From: Evansella halocellulosilytica
GTDB taxonomy: Bacteria > Bacillota > Bacilli > Bacillales > Salisediminibacteriaceae
NCBI RefSeq assembly: GCF_002335745.1
Contig: NZ_NIST01000001.1
Location: 2,805,636 to 2,869,635 of the forward strand
Length of the DNA stretch: 64,000 nucleotides
Direction: 5' to 3'
The notes beneath the pieces are model-generated. The model was not told the origin of the DNA. It did not search any database and worked only from the letters and a program-made list of their open reading frames with translations. Of this stretch, positions 54,812 to 64,000 are shown piece by piece. The translations under genes and the position numbers were made by a program. Every line of letters starts with the position of its first letter. The stretch's first letter is position 1.

Positions 54812-54843
54812 AAAAGTGCCAGTGACTCCTATTGGCACTTTTT
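54812..54843 (+). terminator. Terminator after safA
   Basis: 10-bp perfect stem AAAAGTGCCA / TGGCACTTTT and a T. The 54844-55108 gap is AT-rich and holds no gene that I can see; it presumably carries the coxA promoter. Confidence 0.9.
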
Positions 54844-55108
54844 ATAATTTCATTTCCAATAAATGAATTGATTAATGTTGGTGTTTTAGGGTTAACTTAT
54901 AATGTATTGAATAATGTACAAGTAAAATCAGGAAAACATAAACCATTTATAAGTACTTCGTATTAAAGAATGAAGGATAATCAGGGTTACGAAAAATATA
55001 ATTATAAATTTGTCTTTATACTATTATTTTACATAAAAATTACCTTAAAATGTACAGAATCAAAATGTCCTCACCTAGACAACCTAATTGGTGAAAGGAG
55101 GGCATTCA

Positions 55109-56092
55109 ATGAAAAAAATTGCTATTAGCTTGACAGCAGTCACCATGTTATTAACAGGGATTACTGGTTGTGGTGATGTTAATGATAATGCAGCCAACCA
55201 ACAAGAAGGTTTTACAGTTAACCAAGGTCGTCAAGGCGGGAATTACTATGGAGCCCGAGGAGACGGTACTGGTATGCAAGGTGCATACAATGACATGATG
55301 GGTCGTGAAACGGAACGTTATGGTCAACAAGGTTATGCAAGAGGTTGGAACAATCGAAATGGTGCTCATGGAGGACGAATCGGTGCTCAAAACCGCGCAC
55401 GTGGTAATCGTGCCGGAGCATACGGAACTAGAGCCGGAGCTTATGGTGGATTTGGGCGTGGAATCGTCGGAGATGACCGTGCAGGAATGGTTGATGAGGA
55501 TGGTATTCTAAATCGACGACCTCGTGCGTATCAAGGTCAACAAACGAGTCGTGACCGTGGAAGAATGGGTGGAAACGCCTTCCGTGGTTCTAACTTCTTA
55601 GGAGACCGTGACCGTGGAATTCCACATGAGTTTGGTGAACGAGGCCACCGTGGATTAAACCGTCAAGGACAACATGGTGAACGAAGACACCAAGGTCTTG
55701 GCCAACAAGGCCAACAAGGTCGTCAAGGTCCTGTTACAGGCTATTACGATAGCGATGATGGTCGAGCTGCACGCGAGTTGGCAGATCGAATTGAGGACCA
55801 AGAAGGTGTTCAAGACTGCCGTGTAATTGTTAATGGTGACGATATTGTCGTCGGTTTAGAAACTGATGGAGACGATGAGCAAGTTTCAGAAGAAATACGC
55901 TCAAAGGTATCAAGAGCAGTGGATGACAAAGATGTTCATGTCGTAACAGACCAAGAACATTTAAGAACCATCCGCGGCATGGACGAACAGTTGCGTGCTG
56001 GCGAACCGTTTGAAGAAGTTGGTGCTACATTTGATGACATGCTTCAAGATCTTGGTCGAGCGGTTCAACGCCCATTTGAACGCAGCCGTTAA
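55109..56092 (+). CDS. coxA: YhcN/YlaJ-family lipoprotein, CoxA-like
   Basis: 327 residues from the ATG at 55109, behind AAAGGAGGGC. The signal peptide ends in a lipobox GITGC with Cys21. Residues from about 35 to 215 are low-complexity and rich in Gly, Arg and Gln, with repeated GARAGAYG-like units. The C-terminal YhcN/YlaJ domain begins GYYDSDDGRAARELADRI. Between safA and yebC, this is the place of coxA (spore cortex) in B. subtilis, whose product is only about 200 residues and lacks so long a low-complexity region. Confidence 0.85.
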   Translation: MKKIAISLTAVTMLLTGITGCGDVNDNAANQQEGFTVNQGRQGGNYYGARGDGTGMQGAYNDMMGRETERYGQQGYARGWNNRNGAHGGRIGAQNRARGNRAGAYGTRAGAYGGFGRGIVGDDRAGMVDEDGILNRRPRAYQGQQTSRDRGRMGGNAFRGSNFLGDRDRGIPHEFGERGHRGLNRQGQHGERRHQGLGQQGQQGRQGPVTGYYDSDDGRAARELADRIEDQEGVQDCRVIVNGDDIVVGLETDGDDEQVSEEIRSKVSRAVDDKDVHVVTDQEHLRTIRGMDEQLRAGEPFEEVGATFDDMLQDLGRAVQRPFERSR

Positions 56093-56104
56093 TAATTAGA
56101 TTGG

Positions 56105-56133
56105 AAAGGCAGGTGAATGAATCACCTGCTTTT
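56105..56133 (+). terminator. Terminator after coxA
   Basis: Stem GCAGGTGA / TCACCTGC flanked by AAAG and TTTT. Confidence 0.85.
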
Positions 56134-56368
56134 CAATTACATTCTTTGTAAACCACAGATTCTGCCTGTGTGAAAGTTGTTCTTTAAAGGTTGTAATCGT
56201 ACGCTCTCATTTTAAACGTATACACGAATAGATGGAAGGTAATTTGCTCGCTTTCTACAGGTGGATACTTATTTACATAAAAAGCTTTATTTTTCAGGTC
56301 ATAACATAATTTTCTTACTTCGCTTTTTCTTATATACTAAATGTATCATGTGAAGCGGGGGGATATGT

Positions 56369-57088
56369 ATGGCTGGACATTCGAAATGGAGTAATATTAA
56401 ACATCGAAAAGGCAGACAGGATGCAAAGAAAGGAAAAATTTTCACAAAAATTTCTAAAGAAATTTTTGCTGCGGTAAGATCAGGTGGGGAAGACCCTGAC
56501 ACGAATACGAGATTACGACTAGCCTTAAATAAAGCAAGGGCAGCAAATGTGCCGAATGATAATATTGAACGAACAATTAAAAAAGCTATAGGAAATCTTG
56601 AAGGAATTATGTATGAAGAGATCATTTATGAAGGCTATGCACCGCATGGAGTAGCTGTATATATAGAGGCACTTACAGATAATAAAAATCGAACTGCTGC
56701 CGAAATAAGACTTGCCTTTAATAAAAATAATGGCAATCTTGGCGAATCAGGTTGTGTAAACTTTATGTTTGCGAGGAAAGGGATGCTAATCATGGAAATT
56801 GACGATTCTATTGATGAGGAATCGACAATGCTTGAAGCGGTTGATGCAGGTGCTGATGATGTCATTGTTTCCGATGGCGCGATCGAAATATACACATCGC
56901 CTGAACTATATGAGAAGGTAAAAAAAACGATGGAGCAAGGCGGTCATACGTTTATTTTTGCAGAGGTTGCAATGGTTGCGAACACGAAAACAGATCTTGA
57001 CGAACAAAAAGCTGAAGAAGTTCTCCAACTGATTGATGCTTTAGAGGACAATGATGACGTACAAAATGTTTATCATAATTTAAAATAA
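56369..57088 (+). CDS. yrbC: YebC/PmpR-family protein (YrbC)
   Basis: 239 residues beginning MAGHSKWSNIKHRKGRQDA, the family hallmark. It includes LRLALNKARAANVPNDNIER and YEGYAPHGVAVYIEALTDN. YebC proteins act as transcriptional regulators or, in recent work, aid ribosomes at proline runs. It precedes bofC as in B. subtilis. Confidence 0.96.
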   Translation: MAGHSKWSNIKHRKGRQDAKKGKIFTKISKEIFAAVRSGGEDPDTNTRLRLALNKARAANVPNDNIERTIKKAIGNLEGIMYEEIIYEGYAPHGVAVYIEALTDNKNRTAAEIRLAFNKNNGNLGESGCVNFMFARKGMLIMEIDDSIDEESTMLEAVDAGADDVIVSDGAIEIYTSPELYEKVKKTMEQGGHTFIFAEVAMVANTKTDLDEQKAEEVLQLIDALEDNDDVQNVYHNLK

Positions 57089-57186
57089 GAATAAAGGATA
57101 AAGCTTCCGATGTTTGGAAAACCTATGAATAATTCCTATATATTCTAAAGGAAATAGTTAGGTTTCCTTGCAAGGAGGCTTTTGAA

Positions 57187-57714
57187 TTGATTTTTTCAAT
57201 GAAAAGAACGCATTTACATTACTTGTTACTAATGTTACTACTGTCTGTACTCGCATTTTATCCAAGTGAAGTAATTGGGCATTCAAATAATGAATCGCAT
57301 GAGGCAAAAACGGTTGAAGTCATCCTGCAAAGGCATTATTTGGACGGTGAAGTAAGTGAAGAATTGATTGAAGAAACGATCTGGTCAATGGAGGATTTTT
57401 GGTCATTTTATGATGATTGGCAGTTAGTTGACCAAAATGAACATCAAGTCATTTTTAAACAAGAATTTAACGACATTTCTCCTTTATTAAAAATGAATGG
57501 TTATTTTGGCCTTTCAGAAGAAGGAACATTAAACATATATAATGGCAAACCTGAAGATACTGATGATGTCATCCAATCATTCTTTCAAATTAATACGAGT
57601 CGCTTGAAAAGTCATTTGCACGATGATTTAATCAAAGGAATTCCTGTCTCAAGTAAAGATCAATATTTGCAAGTATTAAAGACATATGAAAAATATGCTG
57701 CAAGTGACCTATAA
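57187..57714 (+). CDS. bofC: Intercompartmental signalling protein BofC
   Basis: 175 residues with an N-terminal signal segment (LHYLLLMLLLSVLAFYPSEV) and a secreted domain with VEVILQRHYLDGEVSEE and WSMEDFWSFYDDWQLV. BofC is made in the forespore and restrains SpoIVB signalling to pro-sigma-K processing. The TTG at 57187 is placed eight bases after GGAGG; an ATG at 57199 is the alternative. Confidence 0.92.
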   Translation: MIFSMKRTHLHYLLLMLLLSVLAFYPSEVIGHSNNESHEAKTVEVILQRHYLDGEVSEELIEETIWSMEDFWSFYDDWQLVDQNEHQVIFKQEFNDISPLLKMNGYFGLSEEGTLNIYNGKPEDTDDVIQSFFQINTSRLKSHLHDDLIKGIPVSSKDQYLQVLKTYEKYAASDL

Positions 57715-57723
57715 AAATTTGAT

Positions 57724-57759
57724 GAACCCGCTTCTACTTACGGTAGGAGAGGGTTCTTT
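57724..57759 (+). terminator. Terminator after bofC
   Basis: Stem GAACCC-CTTCTAC / GTAGGAG-GGGTTC and TTT. The following 57760-57959 gap shows no gene. Confidence 0.82.
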
Positions 57760-57959
57760 CGTATTCAATTTCTTTTAAAGCAAGGCTTTGCGATGCGCAA
57801 ATTTGTGAAAATCAACACTACTCCCAAAGTGACTTCTGTTTATCTCGCAAAATCCATTTTCTAAATAATCTCCTCAAATTAATAAAAATGAAGTGACATT
57901 ATGATAAAATAGAAATGTGTGTTCGTATTTGTATTTTTTGTTGCAGAGGAGAATGAATA

Positions 57960-58568
57960 GTGATTGAATACTTAACAGGTAAAATAACACATATAGAAAC
58001 AGATGCCATTGTTGTAGATGTTCAAGGGGTTGGGTATCTTGTTCATTGTGCTAATCCGTTCCGTTTTCAAGAATGGCTTGATGAAAAGATGACAGTATAT
58101 ACATATCAGCATGTTAGAGAAGATGCCTTGCAATTATTCGGTTTTTTAAGTAGAGAAGAAAGGCGTTTATTTGAGAAACTACTTCAAGTTTCAGGAATCG
58201 GACCAAAAGGAGCGTTAGCAATTATTGCTTCAGGACAGCCGAAAACGGTCATTCAAGCAATTGAAGAAGAAAATGAACGTTTCCTTGTGAAATTTCCTGG
58301 TGTTGGAAAGAAAACTGCACGTCAAATGATTTTAGATTTAAAAGGTAAATTACCGGATGTTATGCCGTCATTATTTGATGATAGTGATGGTGCAGCGATT
58401 AAAGTACAGCAACATGACGAAAAACAAGAGTTAACAGAAGCGATCGAAGCATTAAAAGCACTTGGTTATGTTGAACGGGAAATTAATAAAGTATTACCGA
58501 ACTTAAAAGAAAAAGATTTGACAACCGATGAATATATAAAACTGGCGCTAAAATTGATGCTACAATGA
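57960..58568 (+). CDS. ruvA: Holliday junction helicase subunit RuvA
   Basis: 202 residues. The N-terminal OB-fold ([20 protein letters not shown]) is followed by two helix-hairpin-helix motifs ([13 protein letters not shown] and [16 protein letters not shown]) and the C-terminal domain that contacts RuvB. RuvA holds the four-way junction. GTG start with GAGGAGAA upstream. Confidence 0.96.
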   Translation: MIEYLTGKITHIETDAIVVDVQGVGYLVHCANPFRFQEWLDEKMTVYTYQHVREDALQLFGFLSREERRLFEKLLQVSGIGPKGALAIIASGQPKTVIQAIEEENERFLVKFPGVGKKTARQMILDLKGKLPDVMPSLFDDSDGAAIKVQQHDEKQELTEAIEALKALGYVEREINKVLPNLKEKDLTTDEYIKLALKLMLQ

Positions 58569-58597
58569 TAAAATAGATATTTTTGGAGGAAGATACG

Positions 58598-59596
58598 ATG
58601 GAAGAGCGGATAGTAAGCGGAGAAGTGCAAGACCATGAAGATTGGGAAGAACGAAGTCTCCGTCCTCAAACATTGTCTCAATATATAGGTCAACGCTCTG
58701 TTAAAGAGAATTTAACAGTGTTCATTGAAGCTGCAAAAATGCGCGAGGAATGCTTAGACCACGTACTGCTATATGGTCCTCCCGGACTCGGTAAAACGAC
58801 GTTATCAATGATTATTGCAAATGAGATGGGAGTAAACTTACGGACAACATCAGGTCCTGCAATTGAACGACCTGGAGATTTAGCTGCAATTTTAACAGCA
58901 CTTGAACCGGGTGATGTGTTATTCATCGATGAAATTCACCGTTTAAACCGATCTGTGGAGGAAGTTTTATATCCAGCAATGGAAGATTTTTGTCTTGATA
59001 TCGTTATTGGCAAAGGACCTTCTGCACGGTCTGTTCGATTAGATCTACCTCCATTCACTTTAGTAGGTGCAACGACAAGAGCAGGTATGCTATCAGCTCC
59101 ATTACGTGATCGTTTTGGTGTCGTAAGCCGCCTTGAGTATTATGAGCATGATGAATTAACAGAAATCGTGCATCGAACTGGAGATGTCATGGAAATTCGT
59201 ATTCATCCACAAGCTGGTGAAGAAATTGCAAGGCGTTCTAGAGGAACTCCTAGAATTGCAAACCGCTTACTTAGGAGGGTACGAGATTTTGCTCAAGTAC
59301 GTGGAAATGGAGAAGTTGATTTACATGTGACGCAAGAAGCTTTAGAATTACTTCAGGTTGACCGTCTAGGATTAGATCATATTGACCATAAACTGTTAAT
59401 GAGTATTATTGAAAAATTTCGTGGTGGACCTGTAGGTCTTGATACGATTGCTGCAACTGTCGGTGAAGAATCACACACGATAGAAGACGTATATGAGCCA
59501 TATTTACTGCAAATTGGTTTTTTGCAGCGGACCCCTCGTGGAAGAATGGTAACTCCGAAAGTATATGATCATTTCCAAATGGAGGTGCCTGAATGA
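58598..59596 (+). CDS. ruvB: Holliday junction helicase subunit RuvB
   Basis: 332 residues. AAA+ ATPase: Walker [10 protein letters not shown] at 60-68, Walker [11 protein letters not shown] near 112, sensor 1 GATTRAG and the arginine-finger region LRDRFG. It pumps DNA through the RuvA-held junction. The ATG at 58598 follows TTGGAGGAAG; 58583 has no ribosome site. Confidence 0.97.
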   Translation: MEERIVSGEVQDHEDWEERSLRPQTLSQYIGQRSVKENLTVFIEAAKMREECLDHVLLYGPPGLGKTTLSMIIANEMGVNLRTTSGPAIERPGDLAAILTALEPGDVLFIDEIHRLNRSVEEVLYPAMEDFCLDIVIGKGPSARSVRLDLPPFTLVGATTRAGMLSAPLRDRFGVVSRLEYYEHDELTEIVHRTGDVMEIRIHPQAGEEIARRSRGTPRIANRLLRRVRDFAQVRGNGEVDLHVTQEALELLQVDRLGLDHIDHKLLMSIIEKFRGGPVGLDTIAATVGEESHTIEDVYEPYLLQIGFLQRTPRGRMVTPKVYDHFQMEVPE

Positions 59597-59814
59597 TGAC
59601 CCAAATTCCTAAAATGTTAATTACGTTAGGAGTCATTTTGGTTATTGTCGGTTTACTATGGCAAGTAGGAGGAAAGTACTTATCCTTAGGAAAGCTTCCT
59701 GGGGATATTTTTGTGAAACGGGGAAACACGACAATTTATTTCCCAATTGTCACTTCGATCGTAATAAGTATTATACTATCAATCATTTTGTATTTTATCG
59801 GACGTTTCAGGTAA
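59593..59814 (+). CDS. DUF2905 membrane protein
   Basis: 73 residues with two helices ([18 protein letters not shown] and [14 protein letters not shown]) and the family motif [19 protein letters not shown]. It overlaps the end of ruvB by 4 bp (ATGA). The function is unknown; it is regularly found after ruvB in Bacillaceae. Confidence 0.92.
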   Translation: MMTQIPKMLITLGVILVIVGLLWQVGGKYLSLGKLPGDIFVKRGNTTIYFPIVTSIVISIILSIILYFIGRFR

Positions 59815-59854
59815 GGAATGTTGGCAATTGAAGTAAAGGAAGGATAAGCAGACT

Positions 59855-60883
59855 ATGGATGTATCGCAATTTGATTTTCATTTACCCGATGAATTAATCG
59901 CACAAACCCCTTTAAAGGATCGTTCATCTTCAAAACTTTTAGTGATGAATAAACGGACAGGTGAACGAGAGCACCGACAGTTTTTTGAGGTTATTGATTA
60001 CTTGAAAAAAGGAGATACTCTCGTTTTAAATGACACAAAGGTTCTCCCAGCAAGGCTTCTCGGTGTAAAAGAAGAGACTGGGGCGAAAATAGAAACTCTT
60101 TTACTCCATGATGAAGGTGATCACGTCTGGGAGACGCTTGTGAAACCAGCAAAGCGGGTAAAAAAAGGGACAGTTGTTCAATTTGGTGACGGCCTATTAA
60201 CAGCGACATGTGTTGAGGAGCTTCCAGAAGGTAGAAGGAAACTGCAATTTTCGTTTCAAGGAATATTTCATGAAATTTTAGACCAACTTGGGGAAATGCC
60301 GTTACCACCATATATTCAAGAACAGCTTAAAGAAAAAGACAGGTATCAGACAGTATATGCCAAACATCGCGGTAGTGCAGCAGCACCGACAGCTGGACTC
60401 CATTTCACGAAAGAATTGTTGTCTGAATTAGAGAGTAAAGGGGTTCGTGTAGCTTATTTAACATTGCATGTCGGTCTAGGGACATTTCGTCCTGTTTCAG
60501 TAGACGATGTCGAATCGCATGAGATGCATGCTGAATTTTATCAGTTAAGCGAGAAAGCAGCTAAAATGATTAACGAAACAAAAAGCAATGGGGGACGAGT
60601 CATTGCAGTAGGAACAACTTCTGCAAGGACATTGGAGACGGTTGCTTCCGAAAATGGAGGTCAACTTGTTCCAAGTTCAGGCTGGACAAATATATTTATT
60701 TATCCAGGCTATATGTTTAAAGCCATTGATGGTCTTCTAACAAATTTCCATTTACCAAAATCGACGCTAGTCATGTTAGTTAGTGCTTTTGCTGGACGTG
60801 CGCATATTATCGATGCTTATAAAGAGGCTATTATTATGCGTTACCGCTTCTTTAGCTTCGGTGATGCTATGTTATTAATTTAA
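59855..60883 (+). CDS. queA: S-adenosylmethionine:tRNA ribosyltransferase-isomerase
   Basis: 342 residues. It makes epoxyqueuosine in tRNA from the preQ1 base. Typical segments are [35 protein letters not shown] and [21 protein letters not shown] lies before the ATG. With tgt and ruvAB it follows the B. subtilis order. Confidence 0.96.
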   Translation: MDVSQFDFHLPDELIAQTPLKDRSSSKLLVMNKRTGEREHRQFFEVIDYLKKGDTLVLNDTKVLPARLLGVKEETGAKIETLLLHDEGDHVWETLVKPAKRVKKGTVVQFGDGLLTATCVEELPEGRRKLQFSFQGIFHEILDQLGEMPLPPYIQEQLKEKDRYQTVYAKHRGSAAAPTAGLHFTKELLSELESKGVRVAYLTLHVGLGTFRPVSVDDVESHEMHAEFYQLSEKAAKMINETKSNGGRVIAVGTTSARTLETVASENGGQLVPSSGWTNIFIYPGYMFKAIDGLLTNFHLPKSTLVMLVSAFAGRAHIIDAYKEAIIMRYRFFSFGDAMLLI

Positions 60884-60907
60884 AACAGATTTCAACTGAG
60901 TATATGA

Positions 60908-62095
<1,188 letters not shown>

Positions 62096-62123
62096 ATATC
62101 ACCTATTTTCAATACCATATGTG

Positions 62124-62153
62124 TTGATTTTTCATCGTAATTTTGTCTACAAT
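62124..62153 (+). promoter_or_regulatory. Candidate sigma-A promoter of yajC
   Basis: -35 TTGATT and -10 TACAAT with an 18-bp spacer, about 110 bp before yajC. Confidence 0.5.
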
Positions 62154-62260
62154 AGTACGGTAAAGACAACTGTTTAGAGCAGGGTTAATATGATGAATGG
62201 GTACTTATGTGATACGATCATTACATAAGAAGGTGTTTGTCACTGAAAGGGGTGAAAGTG

Positions 62261-62527
62261 ATGGAAGGATTAGCTGGTGCTTTAGTACCTCTACTATTAA
62301 TGTTTGCAATCTTTTATTTCCTTTTGATTCGGCCGCAACAAAAGCGTCAAAAGAAGGTTCAAGAAATGCATTCTGCCCTACAAAAAGGGGACAAGATTAT
62401 TACAATTGGTGGTCTTCACGGCACGATCGATGCAATTGATGAAAATCGCGTCGTTATTGATGTTGATGGTGGTAACAAATTAACGTTTGACCGTCAAGCA
62501 ATACGTGAAGTAACAAATCAAGACTAA
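62261..62527 (+). CDS. yajC: Preprotein translocase accessory subunit YajC (YrbF)
   Basis: 88 residues: one membrane helix (VPLLLMFAIFYFLLIRPQQK) and a small cytoplasmic domain with GDKIITIGGLHGTIDAID. It associates with SecDF. The ATG at 62261 has GAAAGGGGTG upstream; frames starting at 62237 have no ribosome site. Last gene of the queA-tgt cluster. Confidence 0.95.
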   Translation: MEGLAGALVPLLLMFAIFYFLLIRPQQKRQKKVQEMHSALQKGDKIITIGGLHGTIDAIDENRVVIDVDGGNKLTFDRQAIREVTNQD

Positions 62528-62531
62528 TAAG

Positions 62532-62566
62532 AAAAACCGATTTCCAGTAGAAGGAAGTCGGTTTTT
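62532..62566 (+). terminator. Terminator after yajC
   Basis: Stem AAAACCGATTTCC / GGAAGTCGGTTTT with one mismatch, then TGTTT. Confidence 0.88.
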
Positions 62567-62595
62567 GTTTGTGGCGTTATCATGTACAGAATACT

Positions 62596-62636
62596 TCATA
62601 AAATTGTGCCGGACTTAGCCCCGCACAATTTTATGA
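62596..62636. other. 14-bp perfect inverted repeat between yajC and the YrzE-like gene
   Basis: TCATAAAATTGTGC / GCACAATTTTATGA around a 13-base C/G-rich loop. It has no clear T tract, and may act as a convergent terminator for the gene at 62685. Confidence 0.7.
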
Positions 62637-62684
62637 GTTGGTATGGAATCAAAAATAGTTGGTACATATAAAGGTTCATTTTCA

Positions 62685-63074
62685 CTATGCACTTTCGCGA
62701 TAAGATTGTCCACGAATATTTACACCGAACATTCCGCCTAAGACAGCAGCAATTAAATATCCACTATGCATCATTAGTTGTTGAAGGTCAAAGCCTTGAT
62801 TGTACCCAAGAAACTGTACAAGGAAAATGACGACAGTATATAATATCGCAGTGACTGCACCAGCTAACCAACCTTTTTCACCTGAGCGCCCTCCGGCGAC
62901 CAAACCTCCGAAGAACATAGCTAAAAATGAAAAGCCGATTAAAATCCAACCTAAACTACCTTCTTGCAGGCTAGTAAACCGCAGTAGTAATGAAGTGATA
63001 AAGCTTACTGTAATGACAAGAACTAATATTGTCAAAATACCATATAACGAACTGCTAAATAAACGGTATTGCAT
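62685..63074 (-). CDS. yrzE: YrzE-like membrane protein (TIGR04086 family)
   Basis: 129 residues with four membrane helices and a glycine-rich FFGGLVAGGRSGEKGWLAGA loop, which marks the TIGR04086 family. The position after yajC matches yrzE. GGAGGGG precedes the ATG. The function is unknown. Confidence 0.88.
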   Translation of the reverse strand: MQYRLFSSSLYGILTILVLVITVSFITSLLLRFTSLQEGSLGWILIGFSFLAMFFGGLVAGGRSGEKGWLAGAVTAILYTVVIFLVQFLGYNQGFDLQQLMMHSGYLIAAVLGGMFGVNIRGQSYRESA

Positions 63075-63239
63075 GTAGCACCCCTCCCATTATTCATTTA
63101 TTTCATACATATGCTTGTCATACTTATTTATACGCTTCAAATTTTATGAATTGAATGTAAAGGCATCGGTCTAAATTCAATCATGTTTATGTACTTGTCC
63201 TCATACAATGTATCGAATACATAGGGAGGGGCCAGTGAC

Positions 63240-64000
63240 ATGGAATGGATCATCGCACTCATTATATTTTCAATAAGCTATCTATTTATCATTACAGAGA
63301 AGATTAACCGTGCTCTTATCGCATGCTTGGGCGGAGTGTTCATGCTCTTTGTCGGAGTGTTAGACTTAAATAACGCTTTTTTAGAACATATTGATTGGCA
63401 TACGATCGTTTTATTACTATCAATGATGATTTTAGTTTCAATAACGAGTCAAAGTGGATTCTTTGAATATATAGCTGTGTCATTAGCAAAGCTTGTTGAA
63501 GGGAAGCCAGTCCCGTTACTTATTGTCATTTCAACATTAACGGCATTTGGGTCAGCCCTTTTAAATAATGTGACGACAGTTTTACTTGTTGTGCCAATTG
63601 TAATCACGTTAACGAGGCAATTAAAAATCTCTGCGATTCCATATTTACTTTCAACGATACTGGCATCAAATATTGGAGGAACTGCGACATTAATTGGTGA
63701 CCCGCCAAACTTAATGATTGGTCAAGCTGTTGAACATTTAACGTTTAATGCTTTTTTAATTCATCTCGGTCCAATTGTGATTGTTATCTATATTGTCATT
63801 ATGATAGGTGTTTGTATGCTTTATAAAAGACAACTAATCGTTTCCACTGAAGATCGTATACGTTTGATGAATGTGAACCCTAAACAATACATTCAACACC
63901 GAACACTGCTGTTTAAATCGGTTTCTGTTCTAGTCATTACAACTGTTGGGTTTATTGCTCAGCCTTTTCTAAATGTAGAGCTGACAAGTGTTGCGATGGC
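63240..64000 (+). CDS. ArsB/NhaD-type ion permease (3' end outside window)
   Basis: The first 253 residues of a membrane transporter, open at the right edge. The ATG at 63240 has GGGAGGGG upstream. Hydrophobic helices are frequent, and ALLNNVTTVLLVVPIVI and SNIGGTATLIGDPPNLMIG are hallmarks of the ArsB/NhaD (ion transporter) superfamily. It could carry arsenite, Na+ or dicarboxylate; no arsR-like gene is seen. Confidence 0.9.
   Translation, partial: MEWIIALIIFSISYLFIITEKINRALIACLGGVFMLFVGVLDLNNAFLEHIDWHTIVLLLSMMILVSITSQSGFFEYIAVSLAKLVEGKPVPLLIVISTLTAFGSALLNNVTTVLLVVPIVITLTRQLKISAIPYLLSTILASNIGGTATLIGDPPNLMIGQAVEHLTFNAFLIHLGPIVIVIYIVIMIGVCMLYKRQLIVSTEDRIRLMNVNPKQYIQHRTLLFKSVSVLVITTVGFIAQPFLNVELTSVAM

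Overview
The window looks like chromosome of a low-GC, endospore-forming member of the Bacillaceae. The evidence is the density of Bacillus-type sporulation genes (small acid-soluble spore protein, yheC/yheD, yhaL, spo0B, safA, coxA, bofC, pbpF), strong AGGAGG ribosome sites, frequent GTG/TTG starts, and gene order that matches long stretches of the Bacillus subtilis map. There is no phage, plasmid, CRISPR array, rRNA or tRNA. Two genes are cut by the window edges: an enoyl-CoA hydratase at the left and an ArsB/NhaD-type permease at the right.

Layout. 1-3.7 kb: end of a branched-chain (probably leucine) catabolic operon with an acyl-CoA carboxylase beta subunit and the two subunits of succinyl-CoA:3-ketoacid CoA transferase. 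3.7-8.4 kb: an SASP gene between two copies of an interspersed repeat, a small Cys-rich protein, msmX with a PucR-type regulator, and small genes ending in yheE. 8.4-13.4 kb: four tandem ATP-grasp paralogues of the YheC/YheD spore family. 13.5-26.8 kb: yheB, yheA, a yhaX-like HAD protein, yhzD, yhaO-yhaN, a GbsR-type regulator, cssRS, yhaM, yhaL. 26.8-40 kb: three tiny YjcZ-like membrane proteins around prsA, then scoC, serC, hit, an MFS transporter, ecsABC, yhaA, ccdA. 40-46.4 kb: pbpF and the haem operon hemEHY. 46.9-51.3 kb: an arginase-family enzyme, a soluble histidine kinase, spo0B and obg. 51.7-62.5 kb: pheB-pheA, safA, coxA, yebC, bofC, ruvAB, a DUF2905 gene, queA, tgt, yajC. 62.7-64 kb: a YrzE-like membrane protein and the permease.

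How it fits together. Many genes serve sporulation: the phosphorelay step (spo0B, perhaps fed by the neighbouring kinase), transition-state control (scoC, ecs), secretion folding and stress sensing (prsA, cssRS), and spore structure (SASP, safA, coxA, yhe family, YjcZ-like peptides). Relative to B. subtilis, the window joins two distant segments (yhe-hem and obg-tgt). The intergenic gap at the join holds an interrupted repeat.

The least expected content is in the non-coding DNA. One interspersed repeat family has at least four copies, with a hairpin that shows a compensatory base change, and a related element appears to have inserted into a small conserved-looking gene with a 5-bp target duplication. 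A second family (TGTTCAAAAAG inverted repeats) has four copies, and a 48-bp repeat occurs as an inverted pair. Other points are a PerR-like box in the hemE leader, a cre-like site at msmX, an arginase-family enzyme with Cys where a metal-ligand Asp is expected, and the fourfold YheC/YheD array. All family assignments come from reading the sequence; no database search was possible.
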